From the NCBI GenBank assembly GCA_963834875.1, contig CAWIDG010000015.1, positions 1 to 64,000 on the forward strand: DNA of 64,000 nt, written 5' to 3'. The position numbers were made by a program, and so were the translations under genes. Under the pieces are notes generated by a model that was not told the DNA's origin, ran no database searches, and saw only the letters and a list, made by a program, of their open reading frames with translations. This document shows, piece by piece, positions 17,904 to 27,145 of the stretch; the stretch's first letter is position 1, and every line of letters starts with the position of its first letter. The stretch is from DATAGF01 sp963834875. GTDB taxonomy: Bacteria; Actinomycetota; Thermoleophilia; Miltoncostaeales; Miltoncostaeaceae.

Positions 17904-19346
17904 ATGACGACCAGCGCCCAAGACGACCGCCGCGTCCCGACCAAGGCCAAGGTCGAGCACCCCACCGTGGCCGAGCGGGTCGCGCGCGGCCAGGCCGCGC
18001 GGGCGGACGTGCCCCGCTCGGCCCACGCCGAGTTCGACCCCGGCCCAGAGCGCCCGGACCCGGTCGCCCTGCTCGAGCGCCAGGCCAAGACCCGCGTGCC
18101 CGAACTCGTGCCGATCCGCTACGGGCGCATGCTGGTCTCGCCCTTCACCTTCTACCGGGGCGCCGCCCTGATCATGGCCAGCGACCTCGCCACCACGCCG
18201 ACGACCGGCCTGCGCGTCCAGCTCTGCGGCGACGCCCACCTCTCCAACTTCGGCGTCTTCGGCACCCCCGAGCGGCGCATGGACTTCGACGTCAACGACT
18301 TCGACGAGACCCTCCCGGGACCGTTCGAGTGGGACCTCAAGCGCCTGGCGGCCAGCCTCGAGGTGGCCGGCCGCGACCGGGGCTTCGCCGCCGCCGAGCG
18401 CGAGGCGGTGGTCCGGGCCTGCGCGGCCAGCTACCGCACCGCCATGGCCGCCTTCGCCGGGCAGAGCAACCTCGAGATCTTCTACGCGCGCTTCGACGTC
18501 AACGAGGCGGTCGCCCGCTACCGGGCCACCGTGCCGGCCAAGGTGCTCAAGCGCGCCGAGAAGCAGCTCGCCAAGGCGCGCACCAAGGACAGCATGCAGG
18601 CGCTGGAGCGGCTCACCCACGAGGTGGACGGCGAGCCGCGCATCAGCGCCGACCCCCCGCTGATCGTGCCGATCGCCGACCTCTGGCCCGCCGACCAGGC
18701 CACGCAGTTCTCGGACTGGTTCCACGCCCGCCTGCGCGAGTACCGGCGCACCCTGTCCACCGACCGGCGGCGCCTGCTCGAGCGCTACCGCTTCGTCGAC
18801 CTCGCGCGCAAGGTGGTGGGGGTGGGCAGCGTGGGCACGCGGGCCTGGATCGTCCTGCTGCTCGGCCGCGACGGGCGCGACCCCCTGTTCCTCCAGGCCA
18901 AGGAGGCCCAGCCCTCGGTGCTCGAGGAGTTCGCCGGGCCCAGCGTGTACCGCAACGCCGGCCACCGCGTGGTCGCCGGGCAGCGGCTGATGCAGACCGC
19001 GAGCGACGTGTTCCTGGGCTGGCTCCACGTGGCCGACTCGCCGGACGCCGGCGAGCGCGACTTCTACGTGCGCCAGCTGCGCGACTGGAAGGGCTCGGCC
19101 GAGGTCGAGGCGATGGTGCCCAAGGGCATGCGCATCTACGCCGAGATGTGCGGCTGGACCCTGGCCCGCGCCCACGCCCGCTCCGGCGACGCCGTCGCCA
19201 TCGCCGCCTACCTCGGCAAGGGCGATGCCTTCGACCGGGCCATCGCCGCGTTCTCGGTGGCCTACGCCGACCGCAACGAGAGCGACTACGCGCTCCTCAA
19301 GGAGGCCGTGGCGAGCGGGCGGCTCGAGGCCCAGACGGGGCTGTAG
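17904..19346 (+). CDS. DUF2252 protein (kinase-like fold)
   Basis: ATG at 17904; 480 residues, unbroken. After a charged N-terminus it shows RYGRMLVSPFTFYRGAALIM, then the family signature LCGDAHLSNFG followed by FDVNDFDETLPGPFEWDLKR. These resemble the catalytic HxDxxxxN and DFD motifs of aminoglycoside phosphotransferase-like kinases. GSVGTRAWIVLLLGRDGRDP, a glycine-rich segment, and KEAQPSVLEE, a possible nucleotide-binding Lys, follow. The family is widespread in actinobacteria and its substrate is unknown. Cytoplasmic by appearance. Confidence 0.92.
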   Translation: MTTSAQDDRRVPTKAKVEHPTVAERVARGQAARADVPRSAHAEFDPGPERPDPVALLERQAKTRVPELVPIRYGRMLVSPFTFYRGAALIMASDLATTPTTGLRVQLCGDAHLSNFGVFGTPERRMDFDVNDFDETLPGPFEWDLKRLAASLEVAGRDRGFAAAEREAVVRACAASYRTAMAAFAGQSNLEIFYARFDVNEAVARYRATVPAKVLKRAEKQLAKARTKDSMQALERLTHEVDGEPRISADPPLIVPIADLWPADQATQFSDWFHARLREYRRTLSTDRRRLLERYRFVDLARKVVGVGSVGTRAWIVLLLGRDGRDPLFLQAKEAQPSVLEEFAGPSVYRNAGHRVVAGQRLMQTASDVFLGWLHVADSPDAGERDFYVRQLRDWKGSAEVEAMVPKGMRIYAEMCGWTLARAHARSGDAVAIAAYLGKGDAFDRAIAAFSVAYADRNESDYALLKEAVASGRLEAQTGL

Positions 19347-19495
19347 CCGGCGACTTGTCGAGGTCCGACGCCGATCCGACAGTGGCATGCGATGGTCCAC
19401 CGGGGACTGGGAGCGCGACGCGACGGCGTCCACCGCTGGTCGGCCGACAAGGCGACGGCGTCACCTGCGAGCCGGTGTCCCGCGCAAGACCCGCC

Positions 19496-19720
19496 TCAGC
19501 GGCTCCACTTGAGCTCGATCTCGAGCTCCGTCTCATCCTCGCCGACCTCGATCTCGATCTCGAGCCGGACCTCGTCGGCGACACGGAGGCGCACATGCTT
19601 GTCACCCCACTCGAGCTCGACGTCGTTGTGGGAGGCCAGGTTGTCCGCGAAGGCGCGCAGGCGTGCCGCCGCCTCCTCGCGAGACACGGTCTCCTTGCTC
19701 TCGATGTTCAGGATGTCCAT
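19496..19720 (-). CDS. amphi-Trp domain protein
   Basis: ATG at 19720 is preferred over a GTG 12 bp upstream because GGAGG lies at the right distance. 74 residues: DILNIESKETVSREEAAARL, then NDVELEWGDKHVRLRVADEV and ELEIELKWS, the beta-sandwich-like amphi-Trp repeat pattern ending in a Trp. The rest of the family is small, cytoplasmic and uncharacterised. It is convergent with the DUF2252 gene. Confidence 0.85.
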   Translation of the reverse strand: MDILNIESKETVSREEAAARLRAFADNLASHNDVELEWGDKHVRLRVADEVRLEIEIEVGEDETELEIELKWSR

Positions 19721-19782
19721 CTCGCCCTCCACGGGTCGGATTCCCCTCGCCGATCGGGCTCAGCGTACGTGAGGGCGCCGCG

Positions 19783-21150
19783 ATGACGAGCCCTCAGCCG
19801 CACCTCGGCCGCCGCCGCGCCGCCGCCGTCCTCGCCCTGGTGGTGCTCGCCGGCGCGCTCGTCGCGATTCTGGTCGTACTGATCTCCAGCCCCGGGGAGC
19901 TGGTCGGGGCATTCCTCCTCGTCCTGCTGGCGGCCGCCGGCGCCTGGTCGGCCCTGGTGGGCCGGGGCTTCGCGCGGATCCTGGGGGCCGTGGTCGGCGC
20001 CCTGGCCCTGGCCGGCGCGCTCGTCCTGCTCGCGGGAAATCTGGCCGGCCTCCTGGTGGTGCTCGTCCTGGTCCTCGCCGCCGTCGCCCTGACCGCCTAC
20101 GCGCTCGGCCGAGACCTCGCGACGCTCCGCGCGGCCGCACCCGAGGGCCGGCCGGTGCTCGCCGCCCACCAGCCGGTGCTGATCATGAACCCGAAGTCGG
20201 GGGATGGGAAGGTGGAGCGCTTCCACCTGGAGGCGGAGGCGCGCCGGCGTGGCATCGAGCCGGTCCTGCTCCGTCCGGGGGACGACCTGCGCGAGCTGGC
20301 CGAGCGCGCCGTCGCCGGGGGAGCCGATGTCATCGGCATGGCCGGAGGCGACGGCTCCCAGGCCCTGGTGGCCTCGGTGGCCGCCGCGCACGGTGCGGCC
20401 TACGTGTGCGTCCCGGCAGGCACTCGGAACCACCTGGCCATGGACCTGGGCCTGGACCGGGACGACGTGGTCGGCGCCCTCGAGGCCTTCGGGCCGGCCG
20501 TGGAGCGGCCCATCGACCTGGCGCGAGTGGGCGACCGGGTCTTCGTGAACAACGCCTCGCTCGGCGTCTACGCCGAGGCCGTGCAGCGACCGGGCTACCG
20601 CGAGGCCAAGCGGGCCACCATCTCGGAGACGCTCCCCGAGCTGCTCGGGCCGAAGGCCGAGCCCCTCGATCTGCGCTTCGTGGGCCCGGACGGCGAGGCG
20701 CAGCGAGGAGCCCACGTCATCCTGATCTCCAACAACCCGTACAGCCTGGCCCGCCTGGATGGACTCGGGTCGCGGGTCCGCCTGGACTCCGGCCGCCTTG
20801 GCGTGGTGGTGGTGAACGTCCCGGGCTCGGCCTCGGCGGCCGAGCTTCTCGCACTCGAGGCCGCGGGCCAGGTGCGCCGCTACCCGGGCTGGCAGGAGTG
20901 GGATGCCACGGCGTTCACGATCGACTCCGGCGCCCAGGTCGCCGTCGGGGTGGACGGCGAGGCGCTCTCACTCGACCCTCCGCTCGAGTTCGCCATCCTG
21001 CCCGGCGCTCTGCGTGTGCGCCTGCCCCTGGGTGCGGCCGGCGTCTCACCCGCCGCGCTGGCCGTGGCTCCGCTCCGCGAGGCGCCAAGCCTGGTGCGCA
21101 CGGCCCTCGGGCTGGGCACCGAGCGCGTCGCCAGCACCGGCCCCAAGTAG
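19783..21150 (+). CDS. diacylglycerol kinase-like protein with membrane N-terminus and acquired tail
   Basis: ATG at 19783; 455 residues. Four hydrophobic helices fill residues 10-110. The catalytic domain follows: VLIMNPKSGDGKVERFHLEA (NPxSG), GADVIGMAGGDGSQALVASV (the GGDG nucleotide loop), CVPAGTRNHLAMDLGL and VFVNNASLGVYAEAV. Such enzymes phosphorylate diacylglycerol or related lipids; the membrane helices fit a lipid substrate. The last ten residues and following DNA match the tail of the island integrase (see repeat at 21121), so the C-terminus was probably created by recombination. Confidence 0.88.
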   Translation: MTSPQPHLGRRRAAAVLALVVLAGALVAILVVLISSPGELVGAFLLVLLAAAGAWSALVGRGFARILGAVVGALALAGALVLLAGNLAGLLVVLVLVLAAVALTAYALGRDLATLRAAAPEGRPVLAAHQPVLIMNPKSGDGKVERFHLEAEARRRGIEPVLLRPGDDLRELAERAVAGGADVIGMAGGDGSQALVASVAAAHGAAYVCVPAGTRNHLAMDLGLDRDDVVGALEAFGPAVERPIDLARVGDRVFVNNASLGVYAEAVQRPGYREAKRATISETLPELLGPKAEPLDLRFVGPDGEAQRGAHVILISNNPYSLARLDGLGSRVRLDSGRLGVVVVNVPGSASAAELLALEAAGQVRRYPGWQEWDATAFTIDSGAQVAVGVDGEALSLDPPLEFAILPGALRVRLPLGAAGVSPAALAVAPLREAPSLVRTALGLGTERVASTGPK

Positions 21151-21178
21151 ACGAACACCGCGCGTCGCGGGGCCTCTC
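21121..21178 (+). repeat. copy of the integrase 3' end and terminator
   Basis: These 58 bases align without gaps to 41171-41228: coding tail for ER-ASTGPK, stop codon, then a diverged hairpin. The first 35 bases differ at only one position. This places an old element end in the middle of the island. Confidence 0.75.
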
Positions 21179-21597
21179 GGGCGGGGTCGGCCTGATCCCG
21201 CTCCAGGAGGGTGATCCGGCCAGGTGGGCTGAAGTTGCTCGGTTAGGTCGAGGTGGGTTCAGGTTGCGCGCTCGGGAGCACGCGGGAGGACGCAGCCGCA
21301 CCCGCCGACCACGGGAGCGATCCACTCGTCACAGCCAGGGGTGCCTGACCGACAGGCTCGCTCCTTCACGAGCGCATTTTCGCCCCATTCGGGCGATACC
21401 GGCCCGAGCGGCTCCGGGTTTGACTGAAGGTCAACCGGCGCAACCTCGAGGAGCGGCGATGCCGGCGGGCAGAGCACCCAGTCGAGGCGGGACCGAGACG
21501 AACGCCGGGCCGCCATCCGTGCCCAAGGCTGTTGGCCTCGAGGTCTCGGGGATTGGGAGCCCAGGTCGCCAACGTCCGGAGGCGCGGAGGCGCCCTG
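21151..21597. other. recombination junction region
   Basis: 447 bp after the kinase gene. It holds the diverged integrase terminator and a CGGGAGCA repeat unit (21273-21280) like those near the integrase. No gene is recognised; long frames on both strands look spurious. Confidence 0.35.
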
Positions 21598-22113
21598 ATG
21601 ACGGTCGAGGAATCGCCCGTGCGCGGGCCCAGGCGATCGCCGAGCGGGCGCACTGCGGGCAGATCGAGCCGAGCGGTCAGCCCTTCATCGCCCACGTTCG
21701 CCGGGTCGCCGTCGGGCGTTCCCGCGTTCGCGCGCAGCGTCGCCTGGCTTCACGACGTGCTGGAGTGGACCTGGGTGGGCGAGCGGGAGCTCGCGGCCGC
21801 CGGCCTGGCTTCGGATGAGCTCGCCGCCCTGCGTCTTCTCACCCGCGCGCCAGGCGAGGCGGACGATGAGGCGTTCTTCGCCGAGGTGCGCGCGATCGCC
21901 ATCGCCCCCGGGCGTCCGGGGGCCATCGCCCGGGCCGTCAAGCGAGCCGACATGGAGGATCGCGCGCTCCATCCACGCCACCCCGGCGGGCGCTGGTCGC
22001 CCCCCTACGACCGCGCCCGCCGCCTCCTCGCCGAGCTGTCGGCGCCCGGCCTCATGGCAGGGCCGAGGGCGCCGGGAGCTCCACTCCGCTGGAGAACCCC
22101 GACGCGACCGTGA
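21598..22113 (+). CDS. HD-domain phosphohydrolase (MESH1/SpoT-like), frameshifted
   Basis: Probable ATG at 21598. Bridging frame changes near 21612 and 21715 gives ARAQAIAERAHCGQIEPSGQ, PFIAHVRRVA, ARSVAWLHDVLEW (the HD pair), LLTRAPGEADDEAFFAEVRA and GAIARAVKRADMEDRAL. This is the order of motifs in small (p)ppGpp hydrolases, which remove pyrophosphate from alarmones. The stop overlaps the MFS start by 4 bp (GTGA), so the two are translationally coupled. A stringent-response role is inference. Confidence 0.65.
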   Translation: MTVEESPVRGPRRSPSGRTAGRSSRAVSPSSPTFAGSPSGVPAFARSVAWLHDVLEWTWVGERELAAAGLASDELAALRLLTRAPGEADDEAFFAEVRAIAIAPGRPGAIARAVKRADMEDRALHPRHPGGRWSPPYDRARRLLAELSAPGLMAGPRAPGAPLRWRTPTRP

Positions 22114-23777
22114 GCTCCCCGACCCCGGAGAAGGGTGGCCGTCTCGTCCTCGGGCTGCTCGCCCTGACGCAATTCCTCATGACGCTCGACACCAGCGTCA
22201 TGAACGTCTCGATCAGCGCGCTCGTCGAGGACCTGGACACCACCGTCACGGCGATCCAGGGCGTGATCACCGCCTACACCCTCGTCATGGCTGCCGGCAT
22301 GATCACCGGCGGCAAGCTCGGCGACCTCCTGGGCCGGCGCCGCGCGCTGCGGATCGGCCTGGTGGTCTACGCGTGCGGATCGGGCCTGACCGCCCTGGCG
22401 CCCAACGTCGGCGTGCTGCTGCTCGGCTGGTCGGTGCTCGAGGGCCTGGGGGCGTGTCTCATCATGCCCACGGTCATCGCCCTCATCGCGGGCAGCTTCA
22501 CGGGACGCGCGCGCGCGGGCGCCTACGGCACGATCGCGGCCGCCGCCGCGGTGGCCGTGGGTCTCGGGCCGATCATCGGCGGCTTCGTGACCGCCTACTA
22601 CAGCTGGCGTTGGGTCTTCGCCGCCGAGGTCGTGATCGCGCTGGGCATCCTGCTCTGCTCGCGGATCATCCGCGACGTCCCCAGCGAGGAGCGGCCCCGC
22701 CTCGACCTCGTGGGCGCGCTGCTGTCGGCGGCCGGGCTCGGGCTGCTGGTGTTCGGGGTGCTGCAGTCGGGCAGCTGGGGCTGGGTGCAACCGCGGGTGC
22801 CCGACGGGCCCGACGCCACCCCGTCGCTGTTCGGGATCTCGGCCGTGACCTGGCTCGTGGCCGGCGGCCTGCTCCTGCTGCTGGCCTTCGTCGCCTGGCT
22901 GCGGCGCCGGGTTGAGCGGGGCGAATCGCCGCTGGTCAACCCGGCCCTGTTCGCCAACCGCCAGCTGACCGGCGGGCTGTCGGTCCTGGTCATGCAGTAC
23001 CTGGTGATGATGGGCACCTTCTTCGCGATGCCGCTGTTCCTGTCCCTGTGCCTGGGCCTCGACGCCTTCGACACGGGGGTGCGGCTGCTGCCGCTGTCGC
23101 TCGCCCTCGTGGTGGCCGCCCCGGCGGTGCCCAAGCTCCTGCCGCGGGCGTCGCCGCGGCGCGTCGTGCAGGGCGGCCTGCTGCTCATGCTCGTGGCCTC
23201 GCTCCTGCTCGCCGCCCGCCTGGAGGAGGGCGCGGACGCCTCGATCACCACCCTGCCGTTCGTGCTCCTGGGCGCTGGGATGGGCGCGATGGCCTCCCAG
23301 CTCGGCAACGTGATCGTCTCGTCAGCGCCGGTCGAGCGCGGCAGCGAGGTCGGCGGCCTGCAGTACAGCGGCCAGAACCTCGGCTCCTCGCTCGGCACGG
23401 CCCTCATCGGCGCCGTGGTCATCGCCGCGCTGAGCACGCTGACACTCCAGGGCATCCAGGACTCGCCGCAGATCAGCGAGCCGACCAAACAGTCGCTCAC
23501 GGCCGCCCTCGGCTCGGGTGTCGAGTTCGTGGCCGACGCCGACGTGGAGAGCGCCTTGGACGAGGCGGGCCTGGCGGCCTCCGAGCAGGAGGTGGTCGCC
23601 GAGGTCTACTCGGATGCGCGGCTGGCCGCCCTGCGCGCCGGGATGATCGCCGTCAGCCTGTTCGTGATCCTGGGGCTCTTCCTCAGCGCCCGCCTGCCGG
23701 CGCGGCCTCTGGTGAGCGCCGAGACCGGCGCCGCGGGGGAGGTCGAAGCCGCGGCCCAGCCCGCACGAGGCCCCTGA
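22110..23777 (+). CDS. MFS drug exporter, DHA2 (EmrB/QacA) family
   Basis: GTG at 22110; 555 residues with about 14 helices. Motifs: TQFLMTLDTSVMNVSISALV at helix 1 (the DHA2 motif LDxTxVNVALP, here with Ser/Met changes), GGKLGDLLGRRRALRIGLVV between helices 2 and 3, and GPIIGGFVTAYYSWRWVFAA (antiporter motif C and WRW). A soluble loop of about 70 residues precedes the last helix (SGVEFVADADVESALDEAGL). Proton-driven export of lipophilic compounds is the family role. Substrate unknown. Confidence 0.92.
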   Translation: MSSPTPEKGGRLVLGLLALTQFLMTLDTSVMNVSISALVEDLDTTVTAIQGVITAYTLVMAAGMITGGKLGDLLGRRRALRIGLVVYACGSGLTALAPNVGVLLLGWSVLEGLGACLIMPTVIALIAGSFTGRARAGAYGTIAAAAAVAVGLGPIIGGFVTAYYSWRWVFAAEVVIALGILLCSRIIRDVPSEERPRLDLVGALLSAAGLGLLVFGVLQSGSWGWVQPRVPDGPDATPSLFGISAVTWLVAGGLLLLLAFVAWLRRRVERGESPLVNPALFANRQLTGGLSVLVMQYLVMMGTFFAMPLFLSLCLGLDAFDTGVRLLPLSLALVVAAPAVPKLLPRASPRRVVQGGLLLMLVASLLLAARLEEGADASITTLPFVLLGAGMGAMASQLGNVIVSSAPVERGSEVGGLQYSGQNLGSSLGTALIGAVVIAALSTLTLQGIQDSPQISEPTKQSLTAALGSGVEFVADADVESALDEAGLAASEQEVVAEVYSDARLAALRAGMIAVSLFVILGLFLSARLPARPLVSAETGAAGEVEAAAQPARGP

Positions 23778-23852
23778 GGGCACTCGCCCCCAGTAGTGTG
23801 CCGCCCGAGGCGCCTTGGGGCTCCTATGGACAAAACGTGGGAAGGAGCAGAG

Positions 23853-24035
23853 ATGTGGTGGGGATTCGGAGGAGCGCTGTTCATCATCTGGCTGATCGTG
23901 TTCTTCATGTTCGCGTTCACCGCGCTGGCGAAGGGCCATTGGATCATGTTCATCATCGGGTTCTTCCTGCCCATCTTCTGGATCATCGGGGCGCTGATCG
24001 AACCCACTGCGCGAGCAGAGGGCGCCGCTGCGTAA
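23853..24035 (+). CDS. small two-helix membrane protein
   Basis: ATG at 23853 with GAAGGAGCAGAG upstream; 60 residues. Two membrane helices: FGGALFIIWLIVFFMFAFTA and WIMFIIGFFLPIFWIIGALI. The second ends FFLPIFWIIGALIEP, a pattern also seen in two gene-tail remnants at 30.5 and 31.7 kb. Function unknown. It follows the MFS gene by 75 bp. Confidence 0.75.
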   Translation: MWWGFGGALFIIWLIVFFMFAFTALAKGHWIMFIIGFFLPIFWIIGALIEPTARAEGAAA

Positions 24036-24190
24036 GACGGGGCGGTCGTCCTCGCGGTCGTCGAAGAGGACGTGGGCGTCGGGGCGGCGGCGCCGGATAC
24101 CTCAAGCACGTCAACCTCCTCGACGGCCTCGAGGCGATCGCCGCCCTCGCGTGGCGACGCGGGTGCGCAGACCTGGACGAGCCAGAGGCG

Positions 24191-24625
24191 CTACTCGCGC
24201 TCGCGCAGCGCGGCTTCGATCCGCTCGAGGCGCTCGTCCATCCGCCCCAGCTGCTCCGCCAACGGATCGCCACTCCGGGCCTGAGCCTGCCTGCCCGACC
24301 GAGCTACGAAAATGCTGGTGATCGCCGCGGTGACCACCGTGATGAAGCCGATCCCCAGGAGCATGACCAGCGCCGCCAGGATCTGGCCGCCTGCGCTCTC
24401 GGGAACGTGGTCGCCGTAGCCGACCGTCGTCACCGTCTGGATGGCCCACCAGAGGCCGCCGCCGAGCGAGGGAAAGCTGTCGTGGTCGATGACCGTCATC
24501 AGCAGCCCGGTCACGACGGTCATCACCCCCGTCACGGTGGCGATGACGACCGCGGCCGCCCGAGGCGTCGTGGCGCGGTCGATCCATCTGTCAACCCGAC
24601 GCTCGATCCTCGTCTCTCCGACCAT
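24191..24625 (-). CDS. two-helix potassium channel family protein (copy B)
   Basis: Start taken at ATG 24625 (longer starts are possible). Helices AAAVVIATVTGVMTVVTGLL and LAALVMLLGIGFITVVTAAI flank LWWAIQTVTTVGYGDHVP with the TVGYGD filter. A coiled C-terminus (AEQLGRMDERLERIEAALRE) follows. Layout and length match the channel at 12903. It is divergent from the second LuxR gene. Confidence 0.88.
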   Translation of the reverse strand: MVGETRIERRVDRWIDRATTPRAAAVVIATVTGVMTVVTGLLMTVIDHDSFPSLGGGLWWAIQTVTTVGYGDHVPESAGGQILAALVMLLGIGFITVVTAAITSIFVARSGRQAQARSGDPLAEQLGRMDERLERIEAALRERE

Positions 24626-24888
24626 CACCGTCGAGTTCGTGCCCCCAGCGGACAGTCCTACCGCCCGTGAGGTCGGACGGCCTCGGGGCGAGCACTGTGG
24701 CCACGTGACCAGGCGTGGCTGCCGCGGACAGGAGCAGCCCCCCGGCCAGGGCACGGCGCGGCGGCGCCGCATTGGCGAGCCGTGGGCTCCGGGCCCGACG
24801 CCCCGATGTCACATGGTCGACAATGGCCTCGAAGCCTGGGGCGTGAGAGGCTAACAATCTTGCTGCGCCGCGACCGCGGAGCGCCCAG

Positions 24889-27145
24889 TTGCAGGGTTTC
24901 GACCCGAGCATCGTCCTCGAGACCAAGCTCCATCCGCCCCCGGCCCGGCCGGAGCTCATCGAGCGCGTCGGCTTGTTGCGCCATCTCGTCGGATCCGAGG
25001 CGTCAGTCGTGGTCGTCAGCGCCCCCGCCGGCTACGGCAAGACCGTCCTCCTGTCCCAGTACGCGGCCGTCGCCGCTCGTCCGGTCGTCTGGCTCTCGCT
25101 CGACGCCACCGACGCCGACCCGGTGCTCCTGGCCCTCGAGCTGGCGACCGCCATCGACCGCGTCGCGCCGGTCGATGCCCGCGTGTTCGCCAGCCTGGGC
25201 GCGCCGGCGCCGGCGATCGAGCGGATTGTCCTACCCGGCCTCGTCAACAGCCTCCACGCCGCCGGTAACGTGGCCCTCGCCGTGGACGACCTGCACCTGG
25301 TCAACAGCCCCGAGAGCGTTGCCGTCCTGTCCTTCCTCTGCCAGCACCTCCCGCCCGGCACCCAGCTCCTAGTCGCCTCCCGCGACACGCCGGCACTGCC
25401 CCTGGGCAGCCTGCGCGTGCGCGGGCGGCTGCTCGAGCTCGGTTGGGGCGACCTGGCGCTCAGCCGCACGGAGGTGGAGGACCTCATGCGAGCAACCGGC
25501 GCGCCGCTCGAGAGGCAGAACCTGGACGCGCTGCACGAGCACACCGAGGGGTGGCCCGCCGCCCTCTACCTCGCCGCGCTCGCGCTCCGGGACGACGGCG
25601 ACGGGCGCGGCTCAGGGATCGGGGTGGCCGGCGACGATCGCGATCTGGTGGATTACCTCTCCGGCGAGCTGCTCACGCGCCTGCCGCCCGAGCGGCTCTC
25701 CTTCCTCCTGCGGACGTCGGTCCTGGATCGCTTCTCGGCGCCCCTGTGCGACGCCGTCTTGGACTGCGCAGGACTCGGCGCAGGAGATCGCCACGCTCGA
25801 GCACTCGAACCTCTTCGTCGTGCCCCTCGATCGCCGGCGCGAGTGGTACCGCTACCACCACCTCTTCCGGGACGTCCTTCGCGCCGAGCTCGCCCGCCGG
25901 GACGCGCGAGCCGTGCCGTCGCTTCACCGCCGGGCCTCGCGCTGGCACGAGCGGGAGGGGACGCCCGAGGAGGCCGTGCAGCACGCGCTGGCCGCGCGAG
26001 ACATGCGCCGAGCGGCCGAGCTCGTGGTGCACACGGCACGCGGGCTCACCATGATCGGCCGCCTGGCCACCGTGCGCCGCTGGCTGGAGGCCTTCCCGGA
26101 GGACGTCATCGCCGGCTCGGGGCCGTTGGCCATGACCGCCGCTCACGCGATGGCGCTGTCCGGGGAGCGGGAGCGGGCGCGGCGCTACGTCGCGGTCGCC
26201 GAAGGCGCGCGCTGGAACGGCCTCGGGCCCGTCGGCGAGACGTCGCGCGAGGCCGCGGTGGCGCTCATCAAGGCGACGTACGGCTGGGAGGGGGTGAGCC
26301 GGATGCGCGCCGACGCGCTCACCGCCTACCGCCTCCTCCCCGCCGGACACCCTGCGCACGAGCACGCGGCGGTCGTCCTCGGCTGCTGCCTGATGCTGCT
26401 CGGGCGGACCGCAGAGGCGGTGCCCCTCCTGGAGGAGGGGTCGGCGCTCGGGGAGGCCGCGGCGATGGCCTCGATCCTTGCCCTGGGCGTGCTCGCGCAG
26501 ATCGCCCTGGAGGAGGGGCGTCTTGACGCGGCGGAGGCGAGGGTTCGGCGAGGGGCTGGCGCTCATCGCCGAGCTGGAGTCTCGGAGACAACACCTTCAG
26601 CGCCTCCGTCGACACCGCCGCCGCGTGCCTCGGCGCCCGAAGCGGTGATCTCTCGCGCGCGCGGGTCCATCTCGAGAAGGCGCGATCGGTCCTTCCCCGG
26701 GCCGCCGCGGCTCCGTGGCGGTCGATCCGGACGCGCGTGCTGCTGGGCCGGGCCGCCCTTGCCGCTCGGCGACCTCCCGCTGGCGGGAGCGTTGCTGGAG
26801 GAGGCGCGGCGGGAGCTGGCCAACTACCCTGACGCCGGCACGCTCCCCCGGCTGCTCGTCCGGGCGGAGCGGGCGCTCGAGGCGGCCCGCGGCGGCGCCG
26901 GCGTGCTCGGCGAGCCGCTCACCGCCGCCGAGCTCAAGGTGCTGGAGCTGCTGCCGACGCACCTGTCCCTGGCCGAGATCGGCGAGACGCTCCACATCTC
27001 GCGGAACACGGTCAAGGCCCACGTGAGGTCGATCTACACCAAGCTCGATGCGAGCGGACGCGCCGACGCCGTCGCGCGCGCGCGCCGGCACGGGGTCTTG
27101 GCCCGCGACCAATCGCCCGTAGGGGGTGATGCGCCGGTTCGCTGA
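24889..27145 (+). CDS. LuxR-family regulator with MalT-like ATPase domain (copy B), frameshifted
   Basis: A TTG at 24889 is the likeliest start (LETKLHPPPARPELIERVGL opens the family). P-loop VVSAPAGYGKTVLLSQYAAV, Walker B NVALAVDDLHLVN, then LEHSNLFVVPLDRRREWYRY and HHLFRDVLRAELARRDARAV, a TPR-like region, and the C-terminal HTH LSLAEIGETLHISRNTVKAH. Frame changes near 25775 and 26545-26730 are needed; about 750 residues. The stop overlaps the next gene start. The HTH is close to that of copy A, so both may read similar sites. Confidence 0.88.
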
